DNA of 64,000 bases, from NCBI RefSeq assembly GCF_004216555.1, contig NZ_SGWQ01000005.1:1-64000 (forward strand). Reading direction: 5' to 3'. Shown piece after piece: positions 16,441 through 24,257 of this stretch (the stretch's first letter is position 1; each line of letters begins with the position of its first letter). The notes under the pieces were generated by a model, which saw only the letters and a list, made by a program, of their open reading frames with translations, was not told the DNA's origin and ran no database searches. The position numbers and the translations under genes are program-made. The DNA is from Herbihabitans rhizosphaerae. GTDB lineage: Bacteria > Actinomycetota > Actinomycetes > Mycobacteriales > Pseudonocardiaceae.

Positions 16441-16696
16441 CGACCCGCTCCCTCCTCCCGCGCCACACGAGTCCGCACAACATGCCACACGCTTACGGGC
16501 TCTTGAGGTAAACGTGAATACTGTTAACCACCACCCGACGATCGGCTTAAGTCATATGGCGTAAGTCATGCCCCCGAAAGTCGCAGTTGGCGACGACGAA
16601 CCGTCTCCGGCCGATCACAGCTTCCGATCACGGGACGCCGAACGGCGGGCATCGTGACGGTGTCCAGCCCGGTTCGCTAGACTCGCCGAAACACAC
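16441..16696. promoter_or_regulatory. Intergenic region with probable tRNA-Gly promoter
   Basis: No gene is seen in these 256 bases. Rightward, GTGACG (16654-16659), an 18-base spacer and TAGACT (16678-16683) form a plausible stable-RNA promoter, with the -10 ending 13 bases before the tRNA. TAAGTCAT occurs twice within 20 bases near 16550-16570, of unknown meaning. The leftward promoter of the ECF gene must also lie here but was not identified. Confidence 0.45.
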
Positions 16697-16769
16697 GCGG
16701 ACGTAGCGCAGTTGGTAGCGCATCACCTTGCCAAGGTGAGGGTCGCGGGTTCGAGTCCCGTCGTCCGCT
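16697..16769 (+). tRNA. tRNA-Gly (anticodon GCC)
   Basis: The 73-base gene folds into a full cloverleaf. The acceptor stem is GCGGACG (16697-16703) with CGTCCGC (16762-16768) and discriminator T at 16769. The anticodon stem is TCACC/GGTGA around loop TTGCCAA with anticodon GCC at 16730-16732. The T arm is GCGGG-TTCGAGT-CCCGT. CCA is not encoded, as is usual in many actinomycetes. Confidence 0.95.
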
Positions 16770-16785
16770 CGCTCGGGGGACGTGT

Positions 16786-16843
16786 GCCCGCGGAAAGCGC
16801 GGGCCGGGTCGCTCGCCATTATTTTTGGGGGTCGAACCCCCAA
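16786..16843 (+). terminator. Two hairpins after tRNA-Gly
   Basis: The first hairpin is GCCCGCG (16786-16792) with CGCGGGC (16798-16804) around GAAAG. The second is TTGGGGGT/ACCCCCAA around CGA (16825-16843), preceded by an A/T run. Together they probably end the tRNA transcript; the second directly precedes the methyltransferase gene and could also act in its leader. Confidence 0.4.
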
Positions 16844-16894
16844 ACCCCCACGACGTAGGTGTACCTCGGTGGCAAGGGTGGGTGGCTCTTCCTG

Positions 16895-18019
16895 ATGGCT
16901 CTTGATCGCTTGAAGTCGACGTGGGAGGGGTTGGGGCAGGTCGATCCGCTGTGGGCGGTGTTGACCGATCCGAACCGGCGGCACGGGAAGTGGGACGTCG
17001 ACGAGTTCATGGCGACGGCGGCCGGGCCGGTGGGGATGGTTCGGAAGCTGGTGGAGCGGGCGGGGTTGTCGCTCGGGGATCGGGTGCTCGATTTCGGGTG
17101 TGGGGTCGGGCGGCTGAGTAATGCGCTGGCTGAACATGCGTCTGAGGTCGTGGGGATTGATATCGCCGAGTCGATGGTGGCGAATGCGGTCAAGTACAAC
17201 CGGCATCCGGATCGGGTGCGATTCGTTCATTATGATGGGGTTCGACTGCCTTTTCCGGACGAATCGTTCGACAGTGTGGTTAGTTTGATCGTGCTGCAGC
17301 ACGCCCGGCCCGAGGTGCAAATGGCGTGCCTGCTCGAATTGCGGCGAATCGTGCGGCCCGGTGGGGCGCTGGTGCTGCAGATTCCGAGCCGGCCGCACAA
17401 GCCGGAGCCGCTTAGTGAGGACGGGATGCGATCGTTGATCGAGATCCTGGACGCGCCCGGCGAGGTCGTGGCCGGCCGGGAGACCCTGATCCGGACGCGG
17501 GTGACCAACACGGGATCGCGAAAATGGTTGCAGGGACAGCAGATCCGGCTCGGCAACCACTGGCTCGACGCTGGCGGCGAGCCGCTGCGCTGGAACGACG
17601 GGCGCGGCGATCTGGAGCACGACGTGCTGCCCGGCGACAGTGCCGAAATCGAGCTGGTCGTCACGCCTCCGGCGGTCGCCGGGCCGGCGATCCTGGAATT
17701 CGACATGGTCCAGGAAGCCGTGAACTGGTGGGCGAAAGCGGGCAACAAGACGACCCGCGTGGACGTGCACATCGCGGAGCCGAAAATCGTGCCGGCGCCG
17801 AATGGCGAATCACCGTCCGAGCCGTCCGAAGAGCTGGACACGACGAAGGCGCTCACTCACAAGCCTGGCAAAATGGAAATGCACGGGCTCGCGGTGCCAC
17901 TCGTGCGATCGCTGTTCAATCACTGCGGCTGCGACGTCATCGACGTCGTTCCGGACACGATGGCCGGCGACGACTGGGAAAGCTTCACCTACGTCATCCG
18001 CCGCAACGAGCCCATCTAG
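16895..18019 (+). CDS. SAM-dependent methyltransferase with inserted Ig-like domain
   Basis: About 374 residues. The N-terminal half is a class I methyltransferase: motif I VLDFGCGVGRLS, acidic loop VVGIDIAESM, FDSVVSLIVLQH and the post-motif VRPGGALVLQIP. The fold is then interrupted by about 100 residues (about 190-300) that look like an Ig/NBR1-like beta-sandwich (RTRVTNTGSRKWLQ, HWLDAGGEPLRW, ILEFDMVQEAVNWW). Thereafter the final strands appear to return (CDVIDVVPDT, ESFTYVIRR). Such inserts occur in glycan-modifying enzymes of actinomycetes. Start choice is uncertain: ATG 16895 is used, with a GTG at 16859 possible. The substrate is unknown. Confidence 0.75.
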   Translation: MALDRLKSTWEGLGQVDPLWAVLTDPNRRHGKWDVDEFMATAAGPVGMVRKLVERAGLSLGDRVLDFGCGVGRLSNALAEHASEVVGIDIAESMVANAVKYNRHPDRVRFVHYDGVRLPFPDESFDSVVSLIVLQHARPEVQMACLLELRRIVRPGGALVLQIPSRPHKPEPLSEDGMRSLIEILDAPGEVVAGRETLIRTRVTNTGSRKWLQGQQIRLGNHWLDAGGEPLRWNDGRGDLEHDVLPGDSAEIELVVTPPAVAGPAILEFDMVQEAVNWWAKAGNKTTRVDVHIAEPKIVPAPNGESPSEPSEELDTTKALTHKPGKMEMHGLAVPLVRSLFNHCGCDVIDVVPDTMAGDDWESFTYVIRRNEPI

Positions 18020-18020
18020 C

Positions 18021-18338
18021 TCACATACTCAGCCGGATGGTCGCCGTCTCGTCGGCGTCCACGGTCACCCTGGCCGTGTTGGAGCGGCGTTCGCCGAGGC
18101 GAGCCGTCACTTCGTACTCGGCTGCCGAGGTCGACACGGAGAAGAACCCCTTGGCATCCGTTCGCGGAGAGATGTCCGGAACCCCGGCGTGCACGGTCGA
18201 CACCGGCTTGAAGTCGATCGTGGCACCCGCGACCGGGCCGGTCGCGGAGATCACGAACCCGCTGAGCGTGCCCGGTGTGGACGCGCACCCCGACGCGGCG
18301 ATCACCAGAGCGACGACGACGCAGCGAGCGCGGGTCAC
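18021..18338 (-). CDS. Predicted lipoprotein with carboxypeptidase-regulatory-like fold
   Basis: The 105-residue product begins with a lipoprotein signal (RARCVVVALVIAASGC), with the lipidated cysteine near residue 18. The rest reads as one beta-sandwich: GTLSGFVISATGPVAGATIDFKPV, RTDAKGFFSVSTSAAEYEVTARL, ARVTVDADETATIRL, as in CarboxypepD_reg-like domains. The GTG at 18338 overlaps the stop of the DUF4333 gene (GTGA). It probably sits on the outer face of the membrane with its neighbour. Function unknown. Confidence 0.7.
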   Translation of the reverse strand: MTRARCVVVALVIAASGCASTPGTLSGFVISATGPVAGATIDFKPVSTVHAGVPDISPRTDAKGFFSVSTSAAEYEVTARLGERRSNTARVTVDADETATIRLSM

Positions 18339-18676
18339 GATGGGCTGGTGCTGACGGACAGCTCGCCCTGGTCGTTGTGCACCATGACGTACACCGTCTT
18401 CTGGTTCGAGCCGACCCAGACCCGACAACTGAATCGGGTTTTCGGCTCGACCACGACGGAAACCGGGCAGGACACCCGAGGCTCCTCTCGCGGCTTCGGG
18501 CCCGAGACATGGTTGGCGATCTGCCGTTCCAGCGCGTCCTGGTCCAACACTCGCTGCTGCTTGATCGGCACCGGGTCGGTGTTCATCACCTTGATCGTCA
18601 CCACCACCGCGCAGACGGCGACAACGAGCGAGGAGAACGCCACCGCGAGACGCGCGAAGTCGCGCTTATCCGCCAT
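18335..18676 (-). CDS. DUF4333-like single-pass membrane protein
   Basis: The 113-residue protein has a membrane helix at about 11-30, then a small extracytoplasmic domain with two cysteines (VSCPVSVVVEPKTRFSCRVWVG) and strands YVMVHNDQGELSVS. The pattern, two cysteines around a VxVxxGxxFxC core, is that of DUF4333, found in actinomycete envelope proteins. It is coupled to the downstream lipoprotein. Role unknown. Confidence 0.75.
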   Translation of the reverse strand: MADKRDFARLAVAFSSLVVAVCAVVVTIKVMNTDPVPIKQQRVLDQDALERQIANHVSGPKPREEPRVSCPVSVVVEPKTRFSCRVWVGSNQKTVYVMVHNDQGELSVSTSPS

Positions 18677-18779
18677 GCGCGCATTCGTACCGCAGTGGAC
18701 AACGGTGTACCTGGATCACACGGAACCTGTAACGCAGGTCATATGTTGCCCCGGTGACAGTTCGACGGTCGCCTCGATC

Positions 18780-18819
18780 TTGACACCTACACCCGCCGGA
18801 CGTACAGCTTTCTGTACGT
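18780..18819 (+). promoter_or_regulatory. yefM-yoeB promoter and operator
   Basis: The inverted repeat ACGTACAG-CTTT-CTGTACGT (18800-18819) has perfect 8-bp arms with the TGTACA-like cores known from YefM operators. TTGACA at 18780-18785 followed 17 bases later by TACAGC would place the -10 inside the left arm, so YefM binding should block transcription. GGGAGG at 18824-18829 is the ribosome site. Confidence 0.7.
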
Positions 18820-18837
18820 GAGAGGGAGGTGTCCGCG

Positions 18838-19089
18838 ATGAGGACCATGAGCTACTCCGAGTCCCGCGCGAACTACGCGGAGACTCTCGACTCGGTGGTC
18901 AACGATCGCGAGGAAGTCGTGATCACTCGCGCCGGGCACGAGCCCGTCGTGATCGTCTCACTCGACGATTACGAGTCGCTGAAGGAAACCGCCTACCTGC
19001 TCCGGAGCCCGGAGAACGCCCGGCGTCTGATCACATCGATCGAGCGCCTGGAGTCCGGTGGCGGTGCGCCACACGAGCTCGCCGAATGA
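18838..19089 (+). CDS. yefM: YefM-type antitoxin
   Basis: An 83-residue Phd/YefM protein. The N-terminal fold (MRTMSYSESRANYAETLDSVVNDREEVVITRAGHEPVVIVSLDDYESLKETAYLL) binds DNA and dimerises; the tail (NARRLITSIERLESGGGAPHELAE) should wrap the toxin. The ATG at 18838 lies 8 bases after GGGAGG and matches the family N-terminus better than the GTG nine bases upstream. It overlaps yoeB by four bases. Autoregulation through the palindrome upstream is expected. Confidence 0.9.
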   Translation: MRTMSYSESRANYAETLDSVVNDREEVVITRAGHEPVVIVSLDDYESLKETAYLLRSPENARRLITSIERLESGGGAPHELAE

Positions 19090-19346
19090 AACTCGTCTGG
19101 GACGAGCTCGCTTGGGATGACTACGTCTGGTGGCGGACCGAGGACCGCAAGGTCCTCAAGCGCATCAACTCACTGATCAAGGACATCGCCCGAAACGGGA
19201 ACGAAGGCATCGGTAAACCCGAGGCCCTGAAACACGGGTTCCAGGGCTACTGGTCACGTCGAATCACCGACGAGCACCGACTGGTCCACAAGATGGCAGG
19301 TGACGAGATCCGGATCGCTGCCTGCCGCTACCACTACGGCAGGTAG
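19086..19346 (+). CDS. yoeB: YoeB-type mRNA endoribonuclease toxin
   Basis: At 86 residues it matches E. coli YoeB closely in length and order. The catalytic residues fall at identical positions: E46 (GKPEALKH), R65 (EHRLV) and H83/Y84 (CRYHYGR). YoeB cleaves mRNA at the ribosomal A site. All key residues are present, so the toxin looks active. Its stop abuts the stop of msrA on the other strand with no spacer. Confidence 0.92.
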   Translation: MKLVWDELAWDDYVWWRTEDRKVLKRINSLIKDIARNGNEGIGKPEALKHGFQGYWSRRITDEHRLVHKMAGDEIRIAACRYHYGR

Positions 19347-19997
19347 TCAACGCCCATCTGTCCTCAATCCGACCGGGCAGGAGACGCCGGTGCCGCCGAC
19401 GCCGCAGTAGCCGTTGGGATTCTTGTGCAGGTACTGCTGGTGGTAGTCCTCGGCGTAGTAGAACTCGCCGAGCGGCGCGATCTCCGTGGTGATCGCGCCG
19501 TGGCCGGCGGTGGCCAGCGCCTGCGTGTACGCGGTTCGGCTGCGCTCGGCGGCCTCGCGCTGCGCCTCGTCGGCGGTGTACACGGCCGACCGGTACTGCG
19601 TGCCGACGTCGCCGCCTTGCCGCATGCCCTGCGTCGGGTCGTGGTTCTCCCAGAACACCGCGAGCAACTGGTCGTAGCTGATCACCGACGGGTCGAAGAC
19701 CACGAGCACCACCTCGGCGTGCCCGGTGAGCCCGCTGCACACCTCTTGGTACGTCGGGTTCGGCGTGTACCCGCCCGCGTACCCGGCGGCGGTAGACCAC
19801 ACGCCGTCGGTCTCCCAGAATCGCCGTTCGGCACCCCAGAAACAGCCGAGGCCGAACACCGCGGTGCTCATGTTCTCCGGGAACGGCGGCTTGATCGTCC
19901 GGTCCGGGAACACCGCGTGCGCCTCCGGCACTGCCAGCGGCTCAGCGCGCCCCGGCAGCGACTGTTCAGCGGTGACAAGTGTCTGTGTCGACGACAT
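19347..19997 (-). CDS. msrA: Peptide methionine sulfoxide reductase A
   Basis: A 216-residue protein with the catalytic C52 in the MsrA signature GLGCFWGAE, followed by [26 protein letters not shown]. Resolving cysteines C198 and C207 are in the glycine-rich C-terminus ([11 protein letters not shown]), as in the longer MsrA type. It reduces methionine-S-sulfoxide in proteins using thioredoxin. The N-terminal 40 residues are an extension common in actinomycete forms. It seems monocistronic. Confidence 0.95.
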   Translation of the reverse strand: MSSTQTLVTAEQSLPGRAEPLAVPEAHAVFPDRTIKPPFPENMSTAVFGLGCFWGAERRFWETDGVWSTAAGYAGGYTPNPTYQEVCSGLTGHAEVVLVVFDPSVISYDQLLAVFWENHDPTQGMRQGGDVGTQYRSAVYTADEAQREAAERSRTAYTQALATAGHGAITTEIAPLGEFYYAEDYHQQYLHKNPNGYCGVGGTGVSCPVGLRTDGR

Positions 19998-20080
19998 ACC
20001 GCGAATGTACGCGTCCCCACAGGTGACTAACGGTGCGTTCTCGCCCAGTATGTTCCGAGGAACCGTAACGAGGAGATCAC

Positions 20081-20770
20081 GTGCACGCGAGCGAGCCGGA
20101 TGTGGACGCCGCGGGCGCTGGGGGGCGAAGACCCCTGGACGCCCGAGGCGTCCAGGTTCTGCTCGTGCACGTCCTGCTCGCCGCCGTCGCCGGGGCCGCG
20201 CTGCTGATCTGGGGCGCCGGCAGTGATCCCGCCGACGCCGACCGCAAGGTCAGCTTGCCCGATCCCGACCCGCGCAGGCCAGCCGCCGCGCCGGCACGGG
20301 TGATCGGACGCCCCGCCGGGCCGGTGGTCCTGGACACAGGGCTGAGCACCAACACCCCGCTCGCGTCGGTGTTACCCCAGGTCGAGTCGACCACGTTGAG
20401 CACGGCCGGGGTGGTGCGCGTGCGCGCGATCGTCACTCGGCAGCCGAACGGGCTGACCCTGGGCCTGTGGCAGTTCTCCGTGCGTGACAAGTCAAAGCCG
20501 GCCGACGCGCTCACGGCGATCGACAAGCTGTACGACAGCGCCGGGTTCGCGCAGCCGCCGGACGGGCCGCCCGGGGTGCGGGTGCGGCACCAGGCGGCGC
20601 GCCCCGAGCAGGGCAACCTCGGCGTGTACCGCGCGCACTACCTGCACGGACACGAGCTGATCAGGGTCGAGGCGTACGGGTCGGACAAGACGATGACCGA
20701 CGCCGAGTTCGCCGCGTTGATCGGCGCGCAGACGGCCGCCTGGCCGCCTCGGGAGTCCGGCGATGGCTAG
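20081..20770 (+). CDS. Single-pass envelope protein of unknown function
   Basis: The 229-residue protein has a short cytoplasmic N-terminus, a membrane helix at about 25-44 ([20 protein letters not shown]), a Pro-rich linker and a soluble extracytoplasmic domain ([24 protein letters not shown] to [13 protein letters not shown]). The outer domain resembles, in layout only, the C-terminal domains of the proteins at 24258 and 27351 (short domain measuring repeated position changes of a peptide). The next gene starts 8 bases inside it, so they are coupled. I do not recognise the domain. Confidence 0.75.
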   Translation: MHASEPDVDAAGAGGRRPLDARGVQVLLVHVLLAAVAGAALLIWGAGSDPADADRKVSLPDPDPRRPAAAPARVIGRPAGPVVLDTGLSTNTPLASVLPQVESTTLSTAGVVRVRAIVTRQPNGLTLGLWQFSVRDKSKPADALTAIDKLYDSAGFAQPPDGPPGVRVRHQAARPEQGNLGVYRAHYLHGHELIRVEAYGSDKTMTDAEFAALIGAQTAAWPPRESGDG

Positions 20771-23111
20771 ACGCGAGCGGATCGAGCCGCGCGAGGAGCA
20801 CCGGCGTCCGGAGGCATCACGCCTGCCGCCGCTGGAGCCGCCCACACTGCGGCGAGACCCGCGGGAACCGCCGCCGCGGCCGCCGGTGGACGAGCCGGCA
20901 CGTGGTCAGCTGCCGATGCCGGAGGCGCCGCGCAACGGTCACCGCGCGCCGCCGTCCAACGGTCACGCGGCACGTCCGGGCCAGCGGTTGCCCGGCCAGG
21001 ACGTCAAGACGTTCGAACCGGTTCGCGAGGACGGGCCACCGCCGCGCAGGCGACGGCTCGACGAGGGGCGGGCGTCGGGGAGTCTCACGCCGCCCGATGA
21101 GCACAGTGGCCGCGCGTCCGGGAGTCTGCTACCACCGCCTGACCCGGCCAGGCGCCCCAGCCCGCGGCCGACCGCGGAGCCGGTCAGGCGGCCGGCGCCG
21201 CCCGTCAGGCAGGCGGGCCGCCCTGCCCCGGCACCCGAGCGCACGCGCGCGGTACCGCCGGCAAACCGCGCCACACCAGCGGCCGAACCAACCCGCCGCG
21301 CCGTGCCACCCGTCAAGCCGGCAGCCCGTGTCACACCGGCACCGGAGCGCACCCGGCATGCCGTGCCGCCGGCAAACCGCGCCACACCGGCGGCCGAACC
21401 GGCTCGGCGTACCGCACCACCCGCCGAGCCGGCAGCACACGTCGCCCCGGCACCCGAACGCACCCGGCACGCGGTACCGCCAGCCAATCGAGCAGCACCA
21501 GCGGCCGAACCAACCCGCCGCGCCGTCCCACCGGTCGAGCCGGCCGACCACGCAACACCGGCACCCGAACGCGTCCGCCGTGCCGTGCCACCCGCCGAAC
21601 CAGCGGCGCCGGCCACACCGGCACCCGAACGCACCCGGCACGTCGCCCCACCCGCTGAGCCGACCGCACGAGCCGCCCCGGCACCGGAGCGCACCCGGCA
21701 CGTCGCGCCGCCTGTCGAGCCGGCCGATCGTGCCCCGGTGGAACCGACGCGGCGGACCCCTGAACCCGGACCACGACCAGCACCCGGCAGGCGAGCCGCG
21801 CCGCCGCCCGATCTCACGGGTGAACCGCCGGCAGATGCCACGCGGGCCGTGTCACCGGCGGCCGAGCCCACCCGGCGACAGCGACCGTCTGGCGAGTTGG
21901 CCGGCCGGCTGTCCGCACCCACCGTGGAGCCGACCCGGCGAGTCGCCCCCGACGCCCTCGAAGTCGCGCCCACCGATCGCGTCGCGCCGGTCGAGCCGCC
22001 CCAGCGCCGGATCGCCAACGTGGACGCGACCACCGTGCGCACCGCCGTCGAGGCACCGGCGCAGGACGAGCCGCCACCCGCCTGGACACAGCTCGTCCCG
22101 GTCGTGGTCACCCGCGCCGCCGCCGCGATCCTGATCGTCTACGGCTACCTGTACGGCCTCTGGTCGCAGATCAACGGCGAGCAGTCGCTGCTGCTGGACG
22201 CCGCCCGCGAGTGGGTCAACCGTCCGCTCGGCATCGGCGAGGACTTCGGCCCGCTCGGGATCATGTTGCTGCTGCTCGCCAGCGGCTACCACGCGCAGGC
22301 GCGCAAGGAGACCAAGCCGCGCGAGTACGGCATCCGGCTCGCGCGCACCTATTTGCCGGTACTCGTCGCGGTCGCACTCGCCGCGCTGCTGCTGGCGCTC
22401 GGCGCGAAGATCTGGGCCAGCCCGGACGCGCAGGTGACCGCCGCGAGCGTGTTCGGCAACCTCACACTGGCCAACCAGCTCACCATCGGCGCCACCGTGC
22501 TGGTTCCGCTGGCCTGGATCGCCGTACTGGAGCTGCTCTGCTGGGCCACCGCGGTCAGCCCGCGCGGCCTGCCCTGGCTGCCGCCGGCCGTGCAGCTCAC
22601 CGCGATCGCCGTCCTGGTGATCGTCGGCGCGGACAATCCGAGCTTCGGCGCGCTGGCCGTGGTGCTGTCGTTCTGGCCGCTGGCCGTGATCGGGCAGCTC
22701 ATCTGGTTGACCCGGCAGAACGAGATCAACACGTGGGTCGGCGTGCCGCTCGGCCTCGCCGCGATCGCGCTCATCGTGGTCGCCGAGAAGGAGCACCCGT
22801 CGATCGCCGGCTGGTGGTACCCGGTGGTCGCGCTGTACGCGGGCATGGCGTTCGGTGTGGCGGTGCTCTACTCGGGCTGGATCGCCGAGACGATCGCGGT
22901 CAACCCGGTGGCGATCTGGCTGGCCAGCCGCGCGGTGTGGCTGGCGGTGCTGTCCGGCGTGATCGGGTTCCCGCTGCTCACGCTCATGCACGACACGATT
23001 CCGCTGTTCCTCGCCGTGCCGATCGCGATCGCGGCGGTGGCCGCCGTCGCCGATCTCGGCTACCGGCTGGCCTGGCTCGGTGACCGCCCATCGAAGGGCG
23101 AGGACGAGTGA
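20763..23111 (+). CDS. Membrane protein with very long Pro-rich N-terminus, acyltransferase-like
   Basis: The 782-residue protein is half disordered: residues 1-430 are Pro/Ala/Arg-rich with degenerate tandem repeats. The C-terminal 340 residues contain about nine membrane helices (from VVVTRAAAAILIVYGYLYGL to IPLFLAVPIAIAAVAAVADLGYRL). Helix spacing and the FGPLGIMLLLLASGYHAQARKE segment recall acyltransferase-3 proteins, and the coupled next gene is a clear member. Catalytic histidine of the family is not obvious, so it may be a non-catalytic partner. GTGA links it to the next gene. Confidence 0.7.
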   Translation: MARRERIEPREEHRRPEASRLPPLEPPTLRRDPREPPPRPPVDEPARGQLPMPEAPRNGHRAPPSNGHAARPGQRLPGQDVKTFEPVREDGPPPRRRRLDEGRASGSLTPPDEHSGRASGSLLPPPDPARRPSPRPTAEPVRRPAPPVRQAGRPAPAPERTRAVPPANRATPAAEPTRRAVPPVKPAARVTPAPERTRHAVPPANRATPAAEPARRTAPPAEPAAHVAPAPERTRHAVPPANRAAPAAEPTRRAVPPVEPADHATPAPERVRRAVPPAEPAAPATPAPERTRHVAPPAEPTARAAPAPERTRHVAPPVEPADRAPVEPTRRTPEPGPRPAPGRRAAPPPDLTGEPPADATRAVSPAAEPTRRQRPSGELAGRLSAPTVEPTRRVAPDALEVAPTDRVAPVEPPQRRIANVDATTVRTAVEAPAQDEPPPAWTQLVPVVVTRAAAAILIVYGYLYGLWSQINGEQSLLLDAAREWVNRPLGIGEDFGPLGIMLLLLASGYHAQARKETKPREYGIRLARTYLPVLVAVALAALLLALGAKIWASPDAQVTAASVFGNLTLANQLTIGATVLVPLAWIAVLELLCWATAVSPRGLPWLPPAVQLTAIAVLVIVGADNPSFGALAVVLSFWPLAVIGQLIWLTRQNEINTWVGVPLGLAAIALIVVAEKEHPSIAGWWYPVVALYAGMAFGVAVLYSGWIAETIAVNPVAIWLASRAVWLAVLSGVIGFPLLTLMHDTIPLFLAVPIAIAAVAAVADLGYRLAWLGDRPSKGEDE
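21220..21770 (+). repeat. Degenerate coding tandem repeats (Pro-rich region)
   Basis: Within the 20763-23111 gene, a unit of about 26-30 codons recurs at least six times, with cores such as APERTRHAVPPANRA and AAEPTRRAVPPVEPA. Codon usage varies between units, so it is old rather than recent duplication. It gives a flexible, positively charged cytoplasmic arm. Confidence 0.7.
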
Positions 23112-24205
23112 CCGCACCGCGCCAGAAGCCGACCGGCTACCTCCCTGGCCTCGACCTGCTGCGGATCATCGCGTCGGTGTTCGTGGTCTACCTGCACGCG
23201 CGCGACTGGTACGTCTCCGGGCAGCACGAGATCTCCGGCGTGGACGAGGTGGCGCGCGCGACGCTGTTCGAGCCGTTCCACATCAGCGGTCCGATCGGAT
23301 TCATCGCGCTCGGCCCGTTCTTCCTGATCAGCGGCATCGTGGTGACCCAGGCGGCGCTCAAGGAGTCGGTGCCGCAGTTCCTCGGCAGGCGCGGGATCCG
23401 GATCATGCCCGCGCTGTGGGTGCTGGTGTTGGCGAGCTGGCTGATGGTGCTGGCCGAGTGGCTGCCGGTGGAGGGCGGTCGCGGTGAGCTGGACCTGCCC
23501 GCGCTGCTGGCGAACCTCACCTTCGTCAACTTCTTCGACACCAGCCCGTCGGTCGCGACGGTCGCGTGGACGCTGGTCGTGCAGATCCCGTTCTACTTCT
23601 TCGTGGCGTTCACGATTCCGCTGCTGCGCCGGTGGCCGTGGCTGCCGCCGGCGATCGGCATCGCGCTCGTCTCGGTGCTGCTGACGATCGTCAACACCGA
23701 GCAGACGCCCGCGATGCACACCAGCCGGGTGATCATCGGCTTCGCGCCGGCACTGTTCATCGGCCAGCTCATCGGGCTGGTGCGGGCCGAGCGGCTGCAC
23801 CCGGTGGCCGCGGTCGGCTACGGCGTGATCCAGTTCCTGCTGTTCGTGCGGGGTGACCTGACCAGCGAGCACACGCCGCCGTTCGACGGCTATCCGCGCG
23901 CGCTGGTGCTCACCCTGCTGATGGTGTTGATCTTCGCGGCGATCGACGGGCCGGCGCTGCGCGGCAAGTGGATCCCGTGGACGGCGAAGCGGACCTACGC
24001 GATGTACCTGGTGCACATTCCGGCGATGTACGTGCCGCCGAAACTGCTTGGCGTGGCGAACGGTTCGCTGGTGGCGATCCTGGTCGGGCTGGTCGCGCTG
24101 GTCGTGCTGACCGAGTTGCTGTACCGGTACGTGGAGGCGCCGATCGCCCGCTGGTACCGCAACCGGGAGAAGGCGCATCAGGCCAAGGCGGCGGTCGCGA
24201 GGTGA
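23108..24205 (+). CDS. Acyltransferase-3 family membrane protein
   Basis: The 365-residue protein begins with the family signature GYLPGLDLLRIIASVFVVYLHARDWY, with the conserved catalytic-type His in helix 1 (VYLHA). It continues with GFIALGPFFLISGIVVTQ, then FLGRRGIRIMPALWVLVL, and ends with YAMYLVHIPAMYV and RYVEAPIARWYRNRE. About ten membrane helices are expected. Such enzymes O-acylate sugars of envelope glycans or secondary metabolites across the membrane. With the coupled Pro-rich protein it probably modifies a surface polymer; the acceptor is unknown. Confidence 0.85.
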   Translation: MTAPRQKPTGYLPGLDLLRIIASVFVVYLHARDWYVSGQHEISGVDEVARATLFEPFHISGPIGFIALGPFFLISGIVVTQAALKESVPQFLGRRGIRIMPALWVLVLASWLMVLAEWLPVEGGRGELDLPALLANLTFVNFFDTSPSVATVAWTLVVQIPFYFFVAFTIPLLRRWPWLPPAIGIALVSVLLTIVNTEQTPAMHTSRVIIGFAPALFIGQLIGLVRAERLHPVAAVGYGVIQFLLFVRGDLTSEHTPPFDGYPRALVLTLLMVLIFAAIDGPALRGKWIPWTAKRTYAMYLVHIPAMYVPPKLLGVANGSLVAILVGLVALVVLTELLYRYVEAPIARWYRNREKAHQAKAAVAR

Positions 24206-24257
24206 GATCGCACCATTCGTCTGCCTCGCGCGCGTGCGGCCGTGTACTTTGCGCCGT

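Noticed and set aside
21220-21770. CRISPR-like spacing in the repeat region
   Set aside because: The repeats are degenerate, codon-phased and coding; there are no constant repeats with unique spacers and no cas genes.
20963-22111. A Gly/Ala/Arg repeat protein on the leftward strand, resembling PE_PGRS-type sequence
   Set aside because: It is the antisense of the Pro-rich repeats, and its apparent repeats follow from those; no ribosome site or family.
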